Source: Lumbricus terrestris (lineage: Eukaryota > Annelida > Clitellata > Crassiclitellata > Lumbricidae). Taken from it: DNA of 64,000 nt. A model generated the notes under the pieces. The model was not told the origin of the DNA, ran no database searches, and saw only the letters and a list, made by a program, of their open reading frames with translations. The translations under genes and the position numbers were made by a program. Below, piece by piece: positions 1-23,157 of this stretch. The stretch is taken from the NCBI GenBank assembly GCA_949752735.1, contig OX457043.1:44907253-44971252 (forward strand), given 5' to 3'. Numbering within the stretch: the first letter of the stretch is position 1; the number at the start of each line of letters is the position of its first letter.

Positions 1-1225
1 CGCATGCGCATGCCTCAAATTGATTCGTCTTGGCGAGAGATTTATTTCATTCGTGCGAGCAGACGATCTCATCAGCAGACGACATTGTTTCAATGGCGCG
101 ATGCCAGATGGCGGTAGAATCGCAGCCGAAGTCAACAGAGGCCCTGTATTGTAATCCCGCTATAATAATAGCGATGAAAATAATTAGGATTGAATCTTTC
201 TCGCAGGCGACTCATTGCATCGCTCAGAAAAAATTATTGGCTACTAGAATATTATTTTGGAAGTGATATTGGAGACCGATGTGTTTATGCAAAACATCAT
301 ATTACGTAATAATAATAGCTCCAAAACCTTAAGCCCAGGGCTTAAAGTGTGCCTAGACGGTCATGGACGGCGTCCATGCACTTGCTTTAAAATCTGAACG
401 CCGTCCAGCCACTTATTGGCGAGCACAGACTGGAAATGTAAGGGGCGTCCAGGCACTTCTTTTGGAGAGGTAAGGGGCGTCCAGGCACTTATTTTTCTAC
501 ACTTTAGGTACTGCAAGTTAAGCCTTGAGGTAATTCCAAAGGAAGTTAGCCTATATAGTCCCAGAAAGAACCTGCTTTTCTTTCCCATGCACCCACACAA
601 TTATATCCTCACCTGGTATATTATAATATCATGTGTTGTCTTACCTTTACGATGATCGAACTTCACTGTTGCATCCTTGTGACCAATAGCATCACCTCGA
701 TACACACAATGATTCATTGTGATCTATCCATCAAGATATCACCATTCAACGTCCATTATTCATGACCCATTGTGATCAGTGTCATGATTCGTTATGATAA
801 AATCAATCCATTGTCTCTCATCGATACATCCTACGCACGAATAGCAACGGCTGCAACTACTGAAGGCTACAATATATAATTGATATTTTGTTCCCTATCA
901 CCTTAAGGTACAGAGGTGATCAATGATCATACCTTTGTGGAAAACTTACCTGCGCTGCTGCCTCATCAAGGTATATACAAAACCAGGTGAATTGTGACCG
1001 ACAAGAAAGAAATTCGCCATTAATTATGATATTCAGGAACACATAATATTATTGTACTAAAAGTATTCACTCTCAATGGTTCTTTCACGTTTGAATGTTT
1101 ACTTGCGTTGACCTTTGTCTAATGTTGATGCTAGCGTGTGTGTGTTCCATTATCTGTGTGGATGTTGCCCACCGGTTACTCATTACTAGCGTCCCTTTTT
1201 GCCAACTCTCATTTGCATTGCATCT
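1..1225. other. Unannotated flank with degenerate short repeats
   Basis: No coding exon, RNA gene or intact transposon was recognised here. Between about 345 and 505 a degenerate tandem motif recurs around the words GGCGTCC and CAGGCACTT, spaced roughly 30-60 bases apart. The remainder is AT-leaning unique-looking sequence. The short open frames have no recognisable domain and overlap on both strands. Confidence 0.5.
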
Positions 1226-1231
1226 GTCTGT

Positions 1232-2339
1232 TCAACAAGTACAACGATCTCTAAAGTCTCTTCTTGTTGCTGCTTAACGGTGCGGTGTCATAGGAAAGAT
1301 AATCAGCGGCGCCCTCCTCCTTTCTCCAGTCTTGGGACTGGCACTGCCAAGGTATACGAGTGCAGTGGCGGAGTTTCCTTGAAGTCTCCGCTTCGTAACT
1401 CGGATATGACACACTCCCTCGCCACCTACCGATTGAACAGTGAACAACTATCAATCCTCAAGGCTCTGAGGGTTTGCTCTGACATGTCTCGTTGACATTA
1501 TAACTGATATTATTATGATATCTTCGGTCTCATTCTGCTTCCTTCCAGCGCGTCCACATCGTTCATCGACATGCCATTTTCTTGCTAAAAATATGCCCCT
1601 TGTTCAGAGTATATAGTGGTCAATATGCCCTGCGAATTTTGTACGCTTCAGAATTTTTTGAGAGCTGCTTTTGAACATCAGGTCAATATATAGTATGTAG
1701 GCCTACGTTTATTATGCAACCGGAAGTATTCTGCCATTTATTTCATTGCAATATCCAGGTATGATAACACGGTTGTTGCTTCCCATGGTTTTCTTGGTAT
1801 TAAAACAGGTGCAACAATCAGGATTTTTGTCATATACACGGCTTCTTGGATGATTTTCGCACTGTGTATTGTGTATAATAGAGACCGCCGATTGGTGCAA
1901 GAACATGATATGCCAAGTCATTGCCGACTAATTCCAGGTGACATGCTTGGTATTTGCAGCTGCTACAAGCAGTTCTAGAGCGAGATACCAAGAGGTCAAA
2001 TCTGTTGGATGAACGAAGTGGGTGGTGGGATGAAGCAGAATGAGACCGAAGAGATGTATAATATAACGTCAGTCAGACATTTCAAAGCAAGACTCCGCTG
2101 AACCTTGACTATTGATAGTTGCTCACTGTTCAATCGGTAGGTGGCGAGTAGCGGTGCTATAATAATTATCAGAGTTACGAGGCGGAGACTTTAAGGAAAC
2201 TCCGCCACTGCACTCGTATACCTTGGCAGTGCCAGTCTCAAGACTGGAGAAAGGAGGAGGGCGCCGCTAGTCATCTTTGCTATGACACAGAGTCGTTAAA
2301 CAGCAACAAGAAGAGACTTCAGAGATCGTTGTACTTGTT
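1232..2339. mobile_element. Large inverted-repeat (foldback-like) element
   Basis: The segment at about 1232-1545 reappears in reverse complement at about 2030-2339, imperfectly but nearly end to end. The outer ends match around the word AAGTACAACGATCTCT. The inner ends match around TCGGTCTCATTCTGCTTC and its complement. The unpaired middle of about 480 bases has no transposase-like frame. Each arm contains a copy of a dispersed repeat (family B below) that also occurs singly at five other places in the window. This is either a non-autonomous DNA element with long inverted arms or two opposite insertions of one composite repeat. I found no clear target-site duplication. Confidence 0.6.
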
Positions 2340-2369
2340 CACATAGCCTGTTACTGAACCGATAATGAT

Positions 2370-2880
2370 ATCTTCTTCTTCTTCATTGTCCATGGGCTGA
2401 CAGCCCGTAGGTGTCCACTGCACACTTGACTACTCTCCTCCATGATTCTCTGTCCCGTGCTCGGTGTGTCAGCTCCTGTGCATTCATCCCACACCACTCT
2501 TCTATGTCCTGCAACCATTCTCTGCATGGTCTTCCCCTTCTCCCCGTTCCCTCCATGATTCCCGTCATTATGCTCTTTATCTTTCTATCATCGCTCATTC
2601 TTTGGATGTGTCCGAATAGTTTCAGTTTCCTTTTCATTATGGTTTCTATCATATCTGATTTGCTGTTGAGTCTTCTTCGCACTTCTATGTTAGTTATTTT
2701 CTGTGTCCAGTTGATCTGCAGTATTCTCCTATAACAGTACATTTCGAAAGCCAATATCCTCTGCTTGTCCTCCTTTTTTATTGTCCAGGTTTCGCATGCA
2801 TACAATGCCGTGCTAAATACGCATGTTTCTAGTATTCTTTTCTTTATGCCATGTGACATTGTTTTACTCCTCCATATGTT
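2370..2880 (-). pseudogene. 5'-truncated LINE: C-terminal end of a reverse transcriptase ORF
   Basis: A 158-codon open frame at 2383-2859 on the minus strand reads as the C-terminal part of a non-LTR retrotransposon polyprotein. Motifs typical of this region are visible: LYACETWTIKKED, FEMYCYRRILQI, a GRRGRPCREW-like stretch and a final RESWRRVV segment. The catalytic reverse-transcriptase core and the endonuclease are absent. The element is 5' truncated, as is usual for target-primed insertions. A short GAAGAAGA run at about 2367-2380 lies at its 3' end. It is a dead relic and not a host gene. The subfamily was not determined. Confidence 0.85.
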
Positions 2881-2885
2881 GTTGA

Positions 2886-3198
2886 AAGGCTAAAACACAT
2901 ACGGAAAAAAGATAATGATATACCAATGGTAAAGTGTTGATCTTGTCAAGAACCATGTATGAAGCAACACGTTGCGTAAACGGAACGATGTTATCGATCG
3001 CTCTGCACTACGTAATAATTTCGTTAAGGATAATAATTGTTGACTTACATGGTGCAGCGGACCACGGTGCTTCAAAACTTAGTCGATATGTCGTCGAGTA
3101 GCTGAGATACAGCAGTCTGACGCTTAAGACTTCAGGACATTTCCACAAGCTGATTATTTTCGGGGTATACTTTTTTATTGAAGTATTCATAGCCTTCA
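2886..3198. other. Unannotated spacer
   Basis: Nothing recognisable was found between the LINE relic and the next SINE. The open frames are short and without domain signals. Confidence 0.5.
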
Positions 3199-3426
3199 AT
3201 TTATTTATTTATTTCACCATTTCTATAGCGCCCCTTCAGGTTTGCTACTCAGAGGTGCTCCCGACTGCAAATTGGACACTGCATCGGAGTTTCACGCCGA
3301 AGCGCTGAGCAATTGCGAGTGAAGGAGTTGCTCAAGGTCCCTTCGCGGCGACTTGAGGTGGATTCGAACCTCGAACCTTCTGGCTCCAAGGCAACGAAGC
3401 CACCACTATACACCTCCGCGCCCCAC
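3199..3426 (-). mobile_element. tRNA-derived SINE (family A), minus strand
   Basis: Read on the minus strand this begins with a tRNA-like head. An A-box-like GGTGTATAGTGG is followed by a B-box-like GGTTCGAATCC. A conserved body and a 3' segment ending in GGGGCGCTATAG follow, and the copy ends in an AAATAAATAAAT tail. The same element occurs at about 7820, 28085, 43938, 48847 and 59685. RNA polymerase III transcribes such elements and a LINE mobilises them. Confidence 0.85.
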
Positions 3427-3544
3427 AATGCATGCACTGAACTCGGTCGAATTTGACATATGTCGTATAGCCTCACATAGAAATTTCCAGATTCGCTGAG
3501 GAACACGTCAAACCCAACAATTAACCATTTATCCAACATATCAA

Positions 3545-3815
3545 TAAACTTGCACACTCCCATTTACCCACTCACTCAATCATCCACCTGCCCGTTCACC
3601 CATCCATCTATCCACTCAGCCATCAACCTATCCATTCACCTGCCCAATCACCCATCCACCTGTCCATCTATCAATTGACCCAACCACCTATCGACTCATC
3701 CAGTCACCTGCCCAGTAACCCATTTACCGACTCACTCACCTATTCTCTCACACCCACTCACCCACCCACTCACTCACCCACCCACTCACTCACACATACA
3801 CTATCTCCCTCACAC
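3545..3815 (+). repeat. CCAT/CCAC/TCAC tetranucleotide-type repeat
   Basis: A degenerate run of CCATTCAC, CCACCTGC and CACTCACC words fills about 270 bases. Translated frames here (serine, threonine, proline and histidine runs) are repeat artefacts. Confidence 0.8.
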
Positions 3816-3829
3816 ATCCATGAATCCGG

Positions 3830-4250
3830 ATATTCAGCAAAGGTACAAAGAAATTATTAAACGTGGGTCTATACTGCAAATGAAACATAAAACACCATAA
3901 AAATGTAAGAAGCTTTTAACAAGACTCGGAAGAGATTCCAACAACGTATGATATTTATATACTGTCAGTTCACAGTTTTGTAAAACAAAGCGACATCAAG
4001 ACTATCACTTTTTGTAGACGTAATTAATTTAATTAATAAAATACACGTTGATTAACTCGATTATTTAAATGTAAAATTAACGTAACTATAATATTTGATA
4101 TTGCACATCGAAAACCAAGCAAAAACTTCCATCATAAACATTTGAATTTTCAACCACATTCTCAACAAACCCTTAAAGTTCAACATAAAAAGAAATCCTT
4201 TTGTTTCATAAGAATAGATTTTAGCCACAATAGTTATAAATCATGTGTAC
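3830..4250. other. AT-rich unannotated spacer
   Basis: AT-rich sequence with no recognised element or exon lies before the hAT MITE. Confidence 0.5.
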
Positions 4251-4259
4251 CCTCTAGTA

Positions 4260-4621
4260 CAGCGGTTCCCAACCCGTGGCCCGCGGGCCAAAAGTGGCCC
4301 ACCAGGCCTCAGAAAATGGCCCGCCAGGCTTCAGAAAAATGGCCCTCATCTCTCAAAGAATTATCAAAAATATATGAAAAATTAACAATTTGAACAGGAT
4401 AGAACACATTATTATTTTCTATTACAAATTGTTTTATTTTAACGTCGATAAATAACATAAAACATTATATTTTGAATCAATTATAACAATTTTGTACTTT
4501 TAGTTAATACAATTTTAGCCTTGTGGCCCTCTGATATGTCCTTCAACTAAGAAAAAGTGGCCCTCGTGTCCTCCAACTTAGAAAAAGTGGCCTTCAAGTC
4601 AAAAAAGGTTGGGAACCACTG
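4260..4621. mobile_element. hAT-type MITE with 8-bp target duplication
   Basis: The element starts CAGCGGTTCCCAACC and ends GGTTGGGAACCACTG, imperfect terminal inverted repeats of the form common in hAT elements. It is flanked on both sides by the same 8 bases, CTCTAGTA (4252-4259 and 4622-4629), the expected hAT target-site duplication. Subterminal GTGGCCC/GGGCCAC words recur inside. There is no transposase, so it is non-autonomous and 362 bases long. Confidence 0.93.
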
Positions 4622-4629
4622 CTCTAGTA

Positions 4630-5716
4630 GCAGTGTATGGCAAGACGTTTATCTATTGTGTATACATAGGCCTTTATACACATATATATATAGGCCTAGG
4701 CCTATAAGAAAAATTATAAATATTGTACATAATTATAATGTTTTTAAAATTATTTATGCATCTTCAAAAACTAGAGTAGAAAGTTTGTGTGCCTATAAAA
4801 ACATATGCTTACACGAATTACTTTGCATCTTATTTTTAAGTAAGGAGAAGTTCGGTCTCAATGAGACTACCTGTATAGACTATAGAGCGATTTGTAATTT
4901 TGATCTGTAGCCAACATATATAGTTCTTTATTGCAGTCCTCTACCTAAGCTTGTATTCCTTTCTTCCTACTCTGCTTTGTAGTTTAATTAGTGATTCCTA
5001 TTATCCCAGTTCACCAGGATAATAAGGTTGACTTTGTGAAGACATGAGTGACGTCACTTCCTAGACGAAACTAGACGTTCATATCCGGGTTGGCTCATCT
5101 CATCTTCACAGTATCATGTATAATATCGATACCGCTGGATTTACATAGGCCTAACTAATCCCGCCTTCGTATCACGTGGTCCGTCAGTGCCTGGTAGACT
5201 GGCAGGCATGATGGTTCACAGAATTTTTTTAAAATACGTGCTTTTTTAAAATGAGTGCTGCATTCGAAAGTTTCTAACGAGACATGCTTACAGCATTGAC
5301 ACTGAACAGCACTTAACGCTGCGAAATTAGTAAGCACTGATAAAATAATAACTATTTACCGTTAGTGAAGGCGAGTTTGTTATCGGAGGACCCTCCATAA
5401 ATGACGTCACACCATTTTAGTTCAAATCCCTCCCCAAACACCTCGTCACAGTCCAGGCATCGTAACCATATGTAGTTAACTACTGCAACTGCATGCATGA
5501 TCGCATTACGTCACACAAGTTTACCCCCAGGTTTTTTTAACGTGCAGTTGTACATAAAATGTGCAGTTCTAAATGGATTTGTGCAGTTGTAGAAGCACTT
5601 CTGTACAGTTAAAACTAGCAAAAAAGGTCATTGTCCTCCGATTGAAAGTAATCTACCATGGATGATGGGAAAGAAAAGAAGGAGTTGTGCAGTTCTAAAA
5701 ATTCCTTTAAAACAGC
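4630..5716. other. Unannotated spacer; GTGCAGTTGTA-type short repeats near 5540-5700
   Basis: No exon was recognised. Between about 5540 and 5700 the word GTGCAGTT recurs four or five times as a degenerate direct repeat. An AATAAA on the minus strand near 4927-4932 is a possible distant Hey polyadenylation signal, but nothing else supports it. Confidence 0.4.
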
Positions 5717-5724
5717 CCTGTTAG

Positions 5725-6327
5725 GGTTCCCGGACAATTCGTCCCCGGACAATTCGTCCCGGACAATTCGTCCCGGACAATTCGTCCCCGGACAATTCGT
5801 CCCGGACAATTCGTCCCGGACAATTCGTCCCCGGACAATTCGTCCCGGACAATTCGTCCCGGACAATTCGTCCCCGGACAATTCGTCCCGGACAATTCGT
5901 CCCCGGACAATTCGTCCCGGACAATTCGTCCCCGGACAATTCGTCCCGGACACCATTACCGTATACAGATGTCGACCGGAGATACTGCTGCGCATTAACA
6001 TTCAATTCGAAATTGAAAATTATTTCATTGTTCTCAAAGCAAATGTAGGCCTAAACATAATATAACACGTTACCTCACTTGGCTATGACATTAAAGGTAT
6101 ATTTGGAAAGCAATAGGTTGGCCTAGTCCAGAATGGACAAGTCACGCATAGACTGAGGCTAAAGTAGGCTATAGCCGGTCCGAATTGTCCGGGGACGAAT
6201 TGTCCGGTCCGAATTGTCCGGGTCCGAATTGTCCGGTCCGAATTGTCCGGGGACGAATTGTCCGGGACGAATTGTCCGGGACGAATTGTCCGGGACGAAT
6301 TGTCCGGGGACGAATTGTCCGGACACC
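5725..6327. mobile_element. Foldback transposon with inverted satellite arms
   Basis: The left arm (about 5730-5953) is a tandem array of roughly 14-15-base units built on CCGGACAATTCGTCC. The right arm (about 6176-6325) is an array of the reverse complement, GGACGAATTGTCCGG. The outer termini read GGT...CCGGACAATT and AATTGTCCGGACACC. The same 8 bases, CCTGTTAG, flank both ends (5717-5724 and 6328-6335), which defines one inserted element of 603 bases. The central part of about 220 bases has no transposase frame. It sits about 100 bases beyond the Hey stop codon, so it is probably in the Hey 3' untranslated region. Its open frames (repeated DELSGTNCPG) are artefacts. Confidence 0.88.
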
Positions 6328-6428
6328 CCTGTTAGTTACCCCCTATGGATGCGACGTCATTTATGGATGGCCCCTAAGGCTGACGATGCACTCTCCATAT
6401 ATATACACAGGACGGTCGAGGCACTTGG

Positions 6429-19212
<12,784 letters not shown>

Positions 19213-20351
19213 CCTCGTCATAACATAATCTTCTTCCTGTCTTAATCTAATCCGAGGCCTCTGTTACCACTCGACTTTCTTATCTTATCCGGCCACTTCT
19301 ACAGAGCCATGCTGAAGCAGCGGCAGGCAAGGTGCTGATCGTTGCTGTTCTCAAGACACAACAAACAGATCGAAGTAATACCAATCGAAGTTTTCAGCTG
19401 ATAAACAACTCTTTGGCGAACGATTTTGGCTATATCGATTTCAAAGATAACCAGTAAAGGTGGATGACAAATTCAGTAAATTACAGTTGCGTTGTTGTTT
19501 CACAGTGCATGTACGCTATATGCTGTCGATTTGGTTCCTCGTTTTGCTTACTGTAACGTTCGTACTTCTTAGATGTTGCCGTTATTTCATTCACTTGCAA
19601 AATCCATTCAGTCAGGATCTGTATATATAATTATATTCCGTAATGTTCCGTTATCAAAGAGCGCCTGTGTTGTTATATCTCCTTCAGTCTGTTACAGAGC
19701 TTCTTACGATGCTGCTCCCAATATCCCGGCTGTTTAGCTCTGTCACGATATCCAAATCCACTGTCTATAATAACTGTAATTTTCCAATTGGCCTAATTTT
19801 GTTCTTTCTCAGTACGTATATAGTCGTGGTTACAGTCGCAATAACATGCAACGGTCCTAATGTTCCGTAATTCAGTATCGTTCCAGTGTCGCGTTTCGTT
19901 GCAGAATTTCCTATAAAAGGAAACAATTATAGGCCTACGTAGTAGGTAAAGCTCCAAAGATTCGATTTATTTTGTGTAGCTCTGTTCTTCTATCGCTTCT
20001 AAGTTTAACGATTCTAAATAATAATTATCGCTCGTGTATCATCGAGAAGAACAAATGTATCTAGTTATCAATAAAACGTCTTTCGGAATCCTTTGAAGAT
20101 TGATCGGAGCAGCAAACGGTTGGCGGCCCCTCCGACGCGATGGCGGAAAGAACGCAGACTGCAGGAACGATGTGAATCGGAAATGACTGGAAAACGGTGG
20201 ACAAAAACGATAGCTTAGTAGTCTACACTCTTTCCGCTTTCCTTCCTTCCTTCTTTCCTTCCTTCCTTCCTTCCTTCCTTCCACCGACAAGAGAGCGTCA
20301 AGACTCTGCCTGCAGCTTAGTCCTTCCGGCGCAAATTAACTCAGGATTTCG

Positions 20352-20359
20352 TTCCCACG
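20352..20359 (-). promoter_or_regulatory. Canonical RBPJ/Su(H) site CGTGGGAA
   Basis: The plus strand reads TTCCCACG, so CGTGGGAA lies on the Hey strand about 1.14 kb upstream of the start codon. It matches the YGTGRGAA consensus exactly. Occupancy is inferred from Hey being a Notch target family. Confidence 0.5.
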
Positions 20360-20886
20360 GACGGTGCGGGCGAGAGGGAGGGAAGGGGGGTACGAAGGGG
20401 AGGGAGAAGAAGGGAGAGGGGAGAAAGAAGAGGGAAGGGGAGGATGCTGTGGCGGTGGCTGTGGAGCGTGAGAAAGCTACGCCTAGCCGGATTCAGCGGC
20501 TGACGGACAGGACAAAAGCTCTGATGGAAGGATGCTATTGGCCGGCCGCATCTTCAGGTCCTGAGGCAGAGGAAGAGAGAGAGAGAGTTGTGCTTCTGAA
20601 GACGCTTGTGGTTGAGCTTCGGAGGTAGAATTATACCAGTTCCGGTGTTCAAAGTTATTCCTCTCCAAGACGCAATGCTCTCTTCATCTGTGGTACCTGG
20701 CAAAGGATCGCACCAACTACCACCTGTTTGTAAACTGTCAACGTCCTCGTCGTTTTCCCTCTACGGCTTGTTCCTCTATCGCCCTGCTCGGTGGCCGGTT
20801 TATACCCCGAACAGGTGCCCTCGCTTAGGTCTCGGTAGGCGGTGCCAGTGGGCGGGTGGGAGGCGGCGGGTGATACTACTGTGCGG

Positions 20887-20919
20887 CACGTGTCCCACTC
20901 GTGGCAGAAGTCGTGGGAA
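20887..20919 (+). promoter_or_regulatory. CACGTG E-box next to RBPJ site CGTGGGAA
   Basis: CACGTG (20887-20892) is the palindromic class B/C E-box bound by Hey/Hes proteins. CGTGGGAA (20912-20919) is a perfect RBPJ/Su(H) site 19 bases further on. Such pairing would suit Notch activation with Hey autorepression. A CpG-rich context supports a regulatory region. Confidence 0.45.
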
Positions 20920-20965
20920 CACGTTCTATTTGACAGGCGCCGATAATTGACGGGACGCTGGAGGC

Positions 20966-20998
20966 TGTTGCTGCTGCTGCTGCTGCCGCCGCTGCTGC

Positions 20999-21047
<49 letters not shown>

Positions 21048-21050
21048 ACT
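20966..21050 (+). repeat. (CTG)n trinucleotide repeat
   Basis: About 85 bases of CTG with CCG, CTT and CTA interruptions. Confidence 0.95.
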
Positions 21051-21236
21051 CTTGTAAGTTGTGCCTCCCTCCCGCTGGAGAACGTCACGACGAGACATTG
21101 AAATCACAGAAGAATTAATATTACAAAGACGCCGGTTACAAACCGTCGGGCATTCCCCCAAGACGGGTATTCCCCCAAGACGGATATTCCCTCAAGTTGG
21201 GTATCCCCCTTTGCCATTCCCTTGTTCGCCCCATCC

Positions 21237-21670
21237 ATAGTTGTAAAAAACGTTTTTTTCCGTTTTTTATTCTCTCCTAAAAAACGTCGTTTTTTTCGTT
21301 TTTTATTTTTCCCATCGTTTTTTATCGTTTTTTATCTTTTCTTTAACTTTATTTATTCATTTACTTTCTGTTATTATTTTCCTTAATTTTTAATTTTTCT
21401 GATACTCCATGTATGTTTTCCTCCAACTCTCAAGGATTCAGCTAACTAAAGTCATTATTTCATCGTTTAACATCATCGTTTAAGAGATAGCCTGCGTGTA
21501 GTAGGTTCCTAATCAATGTTTTCAAGGTTAGAATGCGGTTTTAGATGTAGCAATGTCAAATTATTTACCGTTTCCGTTTTTATCGTTTTTTTGCCGTTTT
21601 TTATTTTTTCGAAAAAAACGACGTTTTTTACCGTTTTTTATTCCGTTTTCATCGTTTTTTACATCTATGG
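21237..21670. mobile_element. MITE rich in CGTTTTTT words, 8-bp target duplication
   Basis: The left end is ATAGTTGTAAAAAACG and the right end CGTTTTTTACATCTATGG, an inverted pair. CCCCATCC flanks both sides (21229-21236 and 21671-21678). Subterminal CCGTTTTTTATT and ACGACGTTTTT words repeat at both ends. The length is 434 bases without transposase. The target size fits a hAT-type element. Confidence 0.78.
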
Positions 21671-21679
21671 CCCCATCCA

Positions 21680-22120
21680 CCTCTATAGATATCGTCGATT
21701 GGGAACGTAAAATATGGCATCTGAGGATTTATATGACGCCTCGTAGGTTAGGGTCTTAGGCTATTCAGAGGCGCTTTCAGAGTGACATCCAAGAGGGAAT
21801 AAGAAAGTCTTCAAATATAAGAAGGGTGACAGTGGTTCCACAAACAAGACTGTAACAGTTGTAGCAAGACCCTGGAGGAGAGAGCATTCATGGCTGGAGG
21901 AAGATCTATGGTCTGACGGTCTGACCACAAGCTACGATCTCTAGTGATTGAACGGACATAATAATAATTATTAATATTACAATATATGAACGACGAAATC
22001 GACGATCTGACAAGACGCTTGTTGCATGTTTTCATCTTTGGCAGCCTCCCTCTTAGCTGCTCGTAATGTTTTTTGTGATTCACAAATTTAGACGCCTGCA
22101 TTGAGTCTTAAGGCGCAGGT
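21680..22120. other. Unannotated spacer
   Basis: No recognisable gene or element. A short AT-rich palindromic stretch lies near 21958-21985. Confidence 0.45.
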
Positions 22121-22129
22121 GAGATATTG

Positions 22130-22375
22130 AAAGAATGAATGAATGAATGAATGAATGAATGAATAAACGAACGAATGAAGAATGAACGAATGAACGAACG
22201 AACGATGGAATGAAGAATGAACGAATGAATGAATCAATGAATGAATGAGTCAATGAACGATTGAACGAATGAACGAATGAATGAATGAATGAATGAATGA
22301 ATGAATGAATGAATGAATGAATGAATGAATGAATGAGCGAATGAAGGAGCGAACCAGTGACGGAACGAATGAATA
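22130..22375 (+). repeat. (GAAT)n tetranucleotide repeat
   Basis: GAAT and GAAC words fill about 240 bases, with a pure GAAT core near 22270-22335. Confidence 0.97.
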
Positions 22376-22737
22376 GGTAACAGGTGCACTGGCGCTACAG
22401 AAATTCTTAGTGCACATTGGATAGATTAATTTCGCTGAAAACGTTTTAATTGATTGCGACGGCTTCAACAAAACAGGTTTCAAAGGTTTTCTAAAAAGAT
22501 GTTAATTGTTCAACACTTGTGCTAACTGCTAAGCATAGAAAACCTTCTGTCATGTCGTTCACGGCATGCCTGCCTGCAGGTTCAGAAGAATCCACATGCA
22601 GGAAATTTAAAGAAAAAGCTACAGAGAAAGAACATCATATAGAGTCATCACAGCGTCGGAAATTACCGCACTATGTAGAGAATTGAAGGCATTCCATTTC
22701 AAAGCTGGACTATGAGCGTATATAATGTGTGTATTAG

Positions 22738-22905
22738 CAGTGGCGGCGCCAGGATTTCAGTTGGGGGGCTGAATTTGCGGGAGAAATTTTACATTTCAGC
22801 CGTCAAAATTTCTGGCGACCTTTCTTTAGTCATTTGGTCGAAATCCTGGAAAATGGTCCTTTAGGGGGTGGGAGGCTTAGCCCCTTAGCCCCCATAGCGC
22901 CGCTA
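22738..22905. mobile_element. Short hAT-type MITE, target duplication TGTATTAG
   Basis: It begins CAGTGGCGGCGCCAGGATTTC and ends TAGCGCCGCTA, with opposed poly-G and poly-C tracts. TGTATTAG flanks both ends (22730-22737 and 22906-22913). It is the same family as 32737-32867. The right terminus has lost its last bases. Confidence 0.85.
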
Positions 22906-23019
22906 TGTATTAGGCTATTATTTTATCCGGAAAATCGGCAGCGTTAACCGATTCTGGGACGGATTGAACTGGTCAAGAAACATAGGTATCTTGAAAAGCC
23001 ATAGTGTGTAAGAGATATT

Positions 23020-23031
23020 GTTGTTGTTGTT

Positions 23032-23096
<65 letters not shown>
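23020..23096 (+). repeat. (GTT)n trinucleotide repeat
   Basis: A near-pure run of about 25 GTT units. Confidence 0.97.
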
Positions 23097-23157
23097 CATT
23101 AGAATAATAATTTTTTATTATTATTTTCATTATTATTAATATTAATATTATTTTTAA

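Larger units (their letters stand above)
19222..21220 (-). promoter_or_regulatory. Hey upstream region (candidate promoter)
   Basis: This is the 2 kb upstream of the Hey start codon on the minus strand. It holds two canonical RBPJ/Su(H) sites and a CACGTG E-box (separate entries), CpG-rich stretches (20330-20360, 20770-20950), a polypurine tract (20370-20450) and a CTG repeat (20966-21050). No clear TATA box or transcription start was seen. The CTG repeat gives spurious polyalanine and polyserine frames. Confidence 0.5.

Noticed and set aside
5615..6065. DELSGTNCPG/RTIRPGQF repeat proteins
   Set aside because: Translations of the inverted satellite arms of a foldback element bounded by a target duplication.
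20655..21161. 168-residue serine-rich frame upstream of Hey, considered as a Hey N-terminal exon
   Set aside because: The serine run comes from a CTG repeat, and a conserved MKR-type exon 1 with correct phase was found at 19145-19212.
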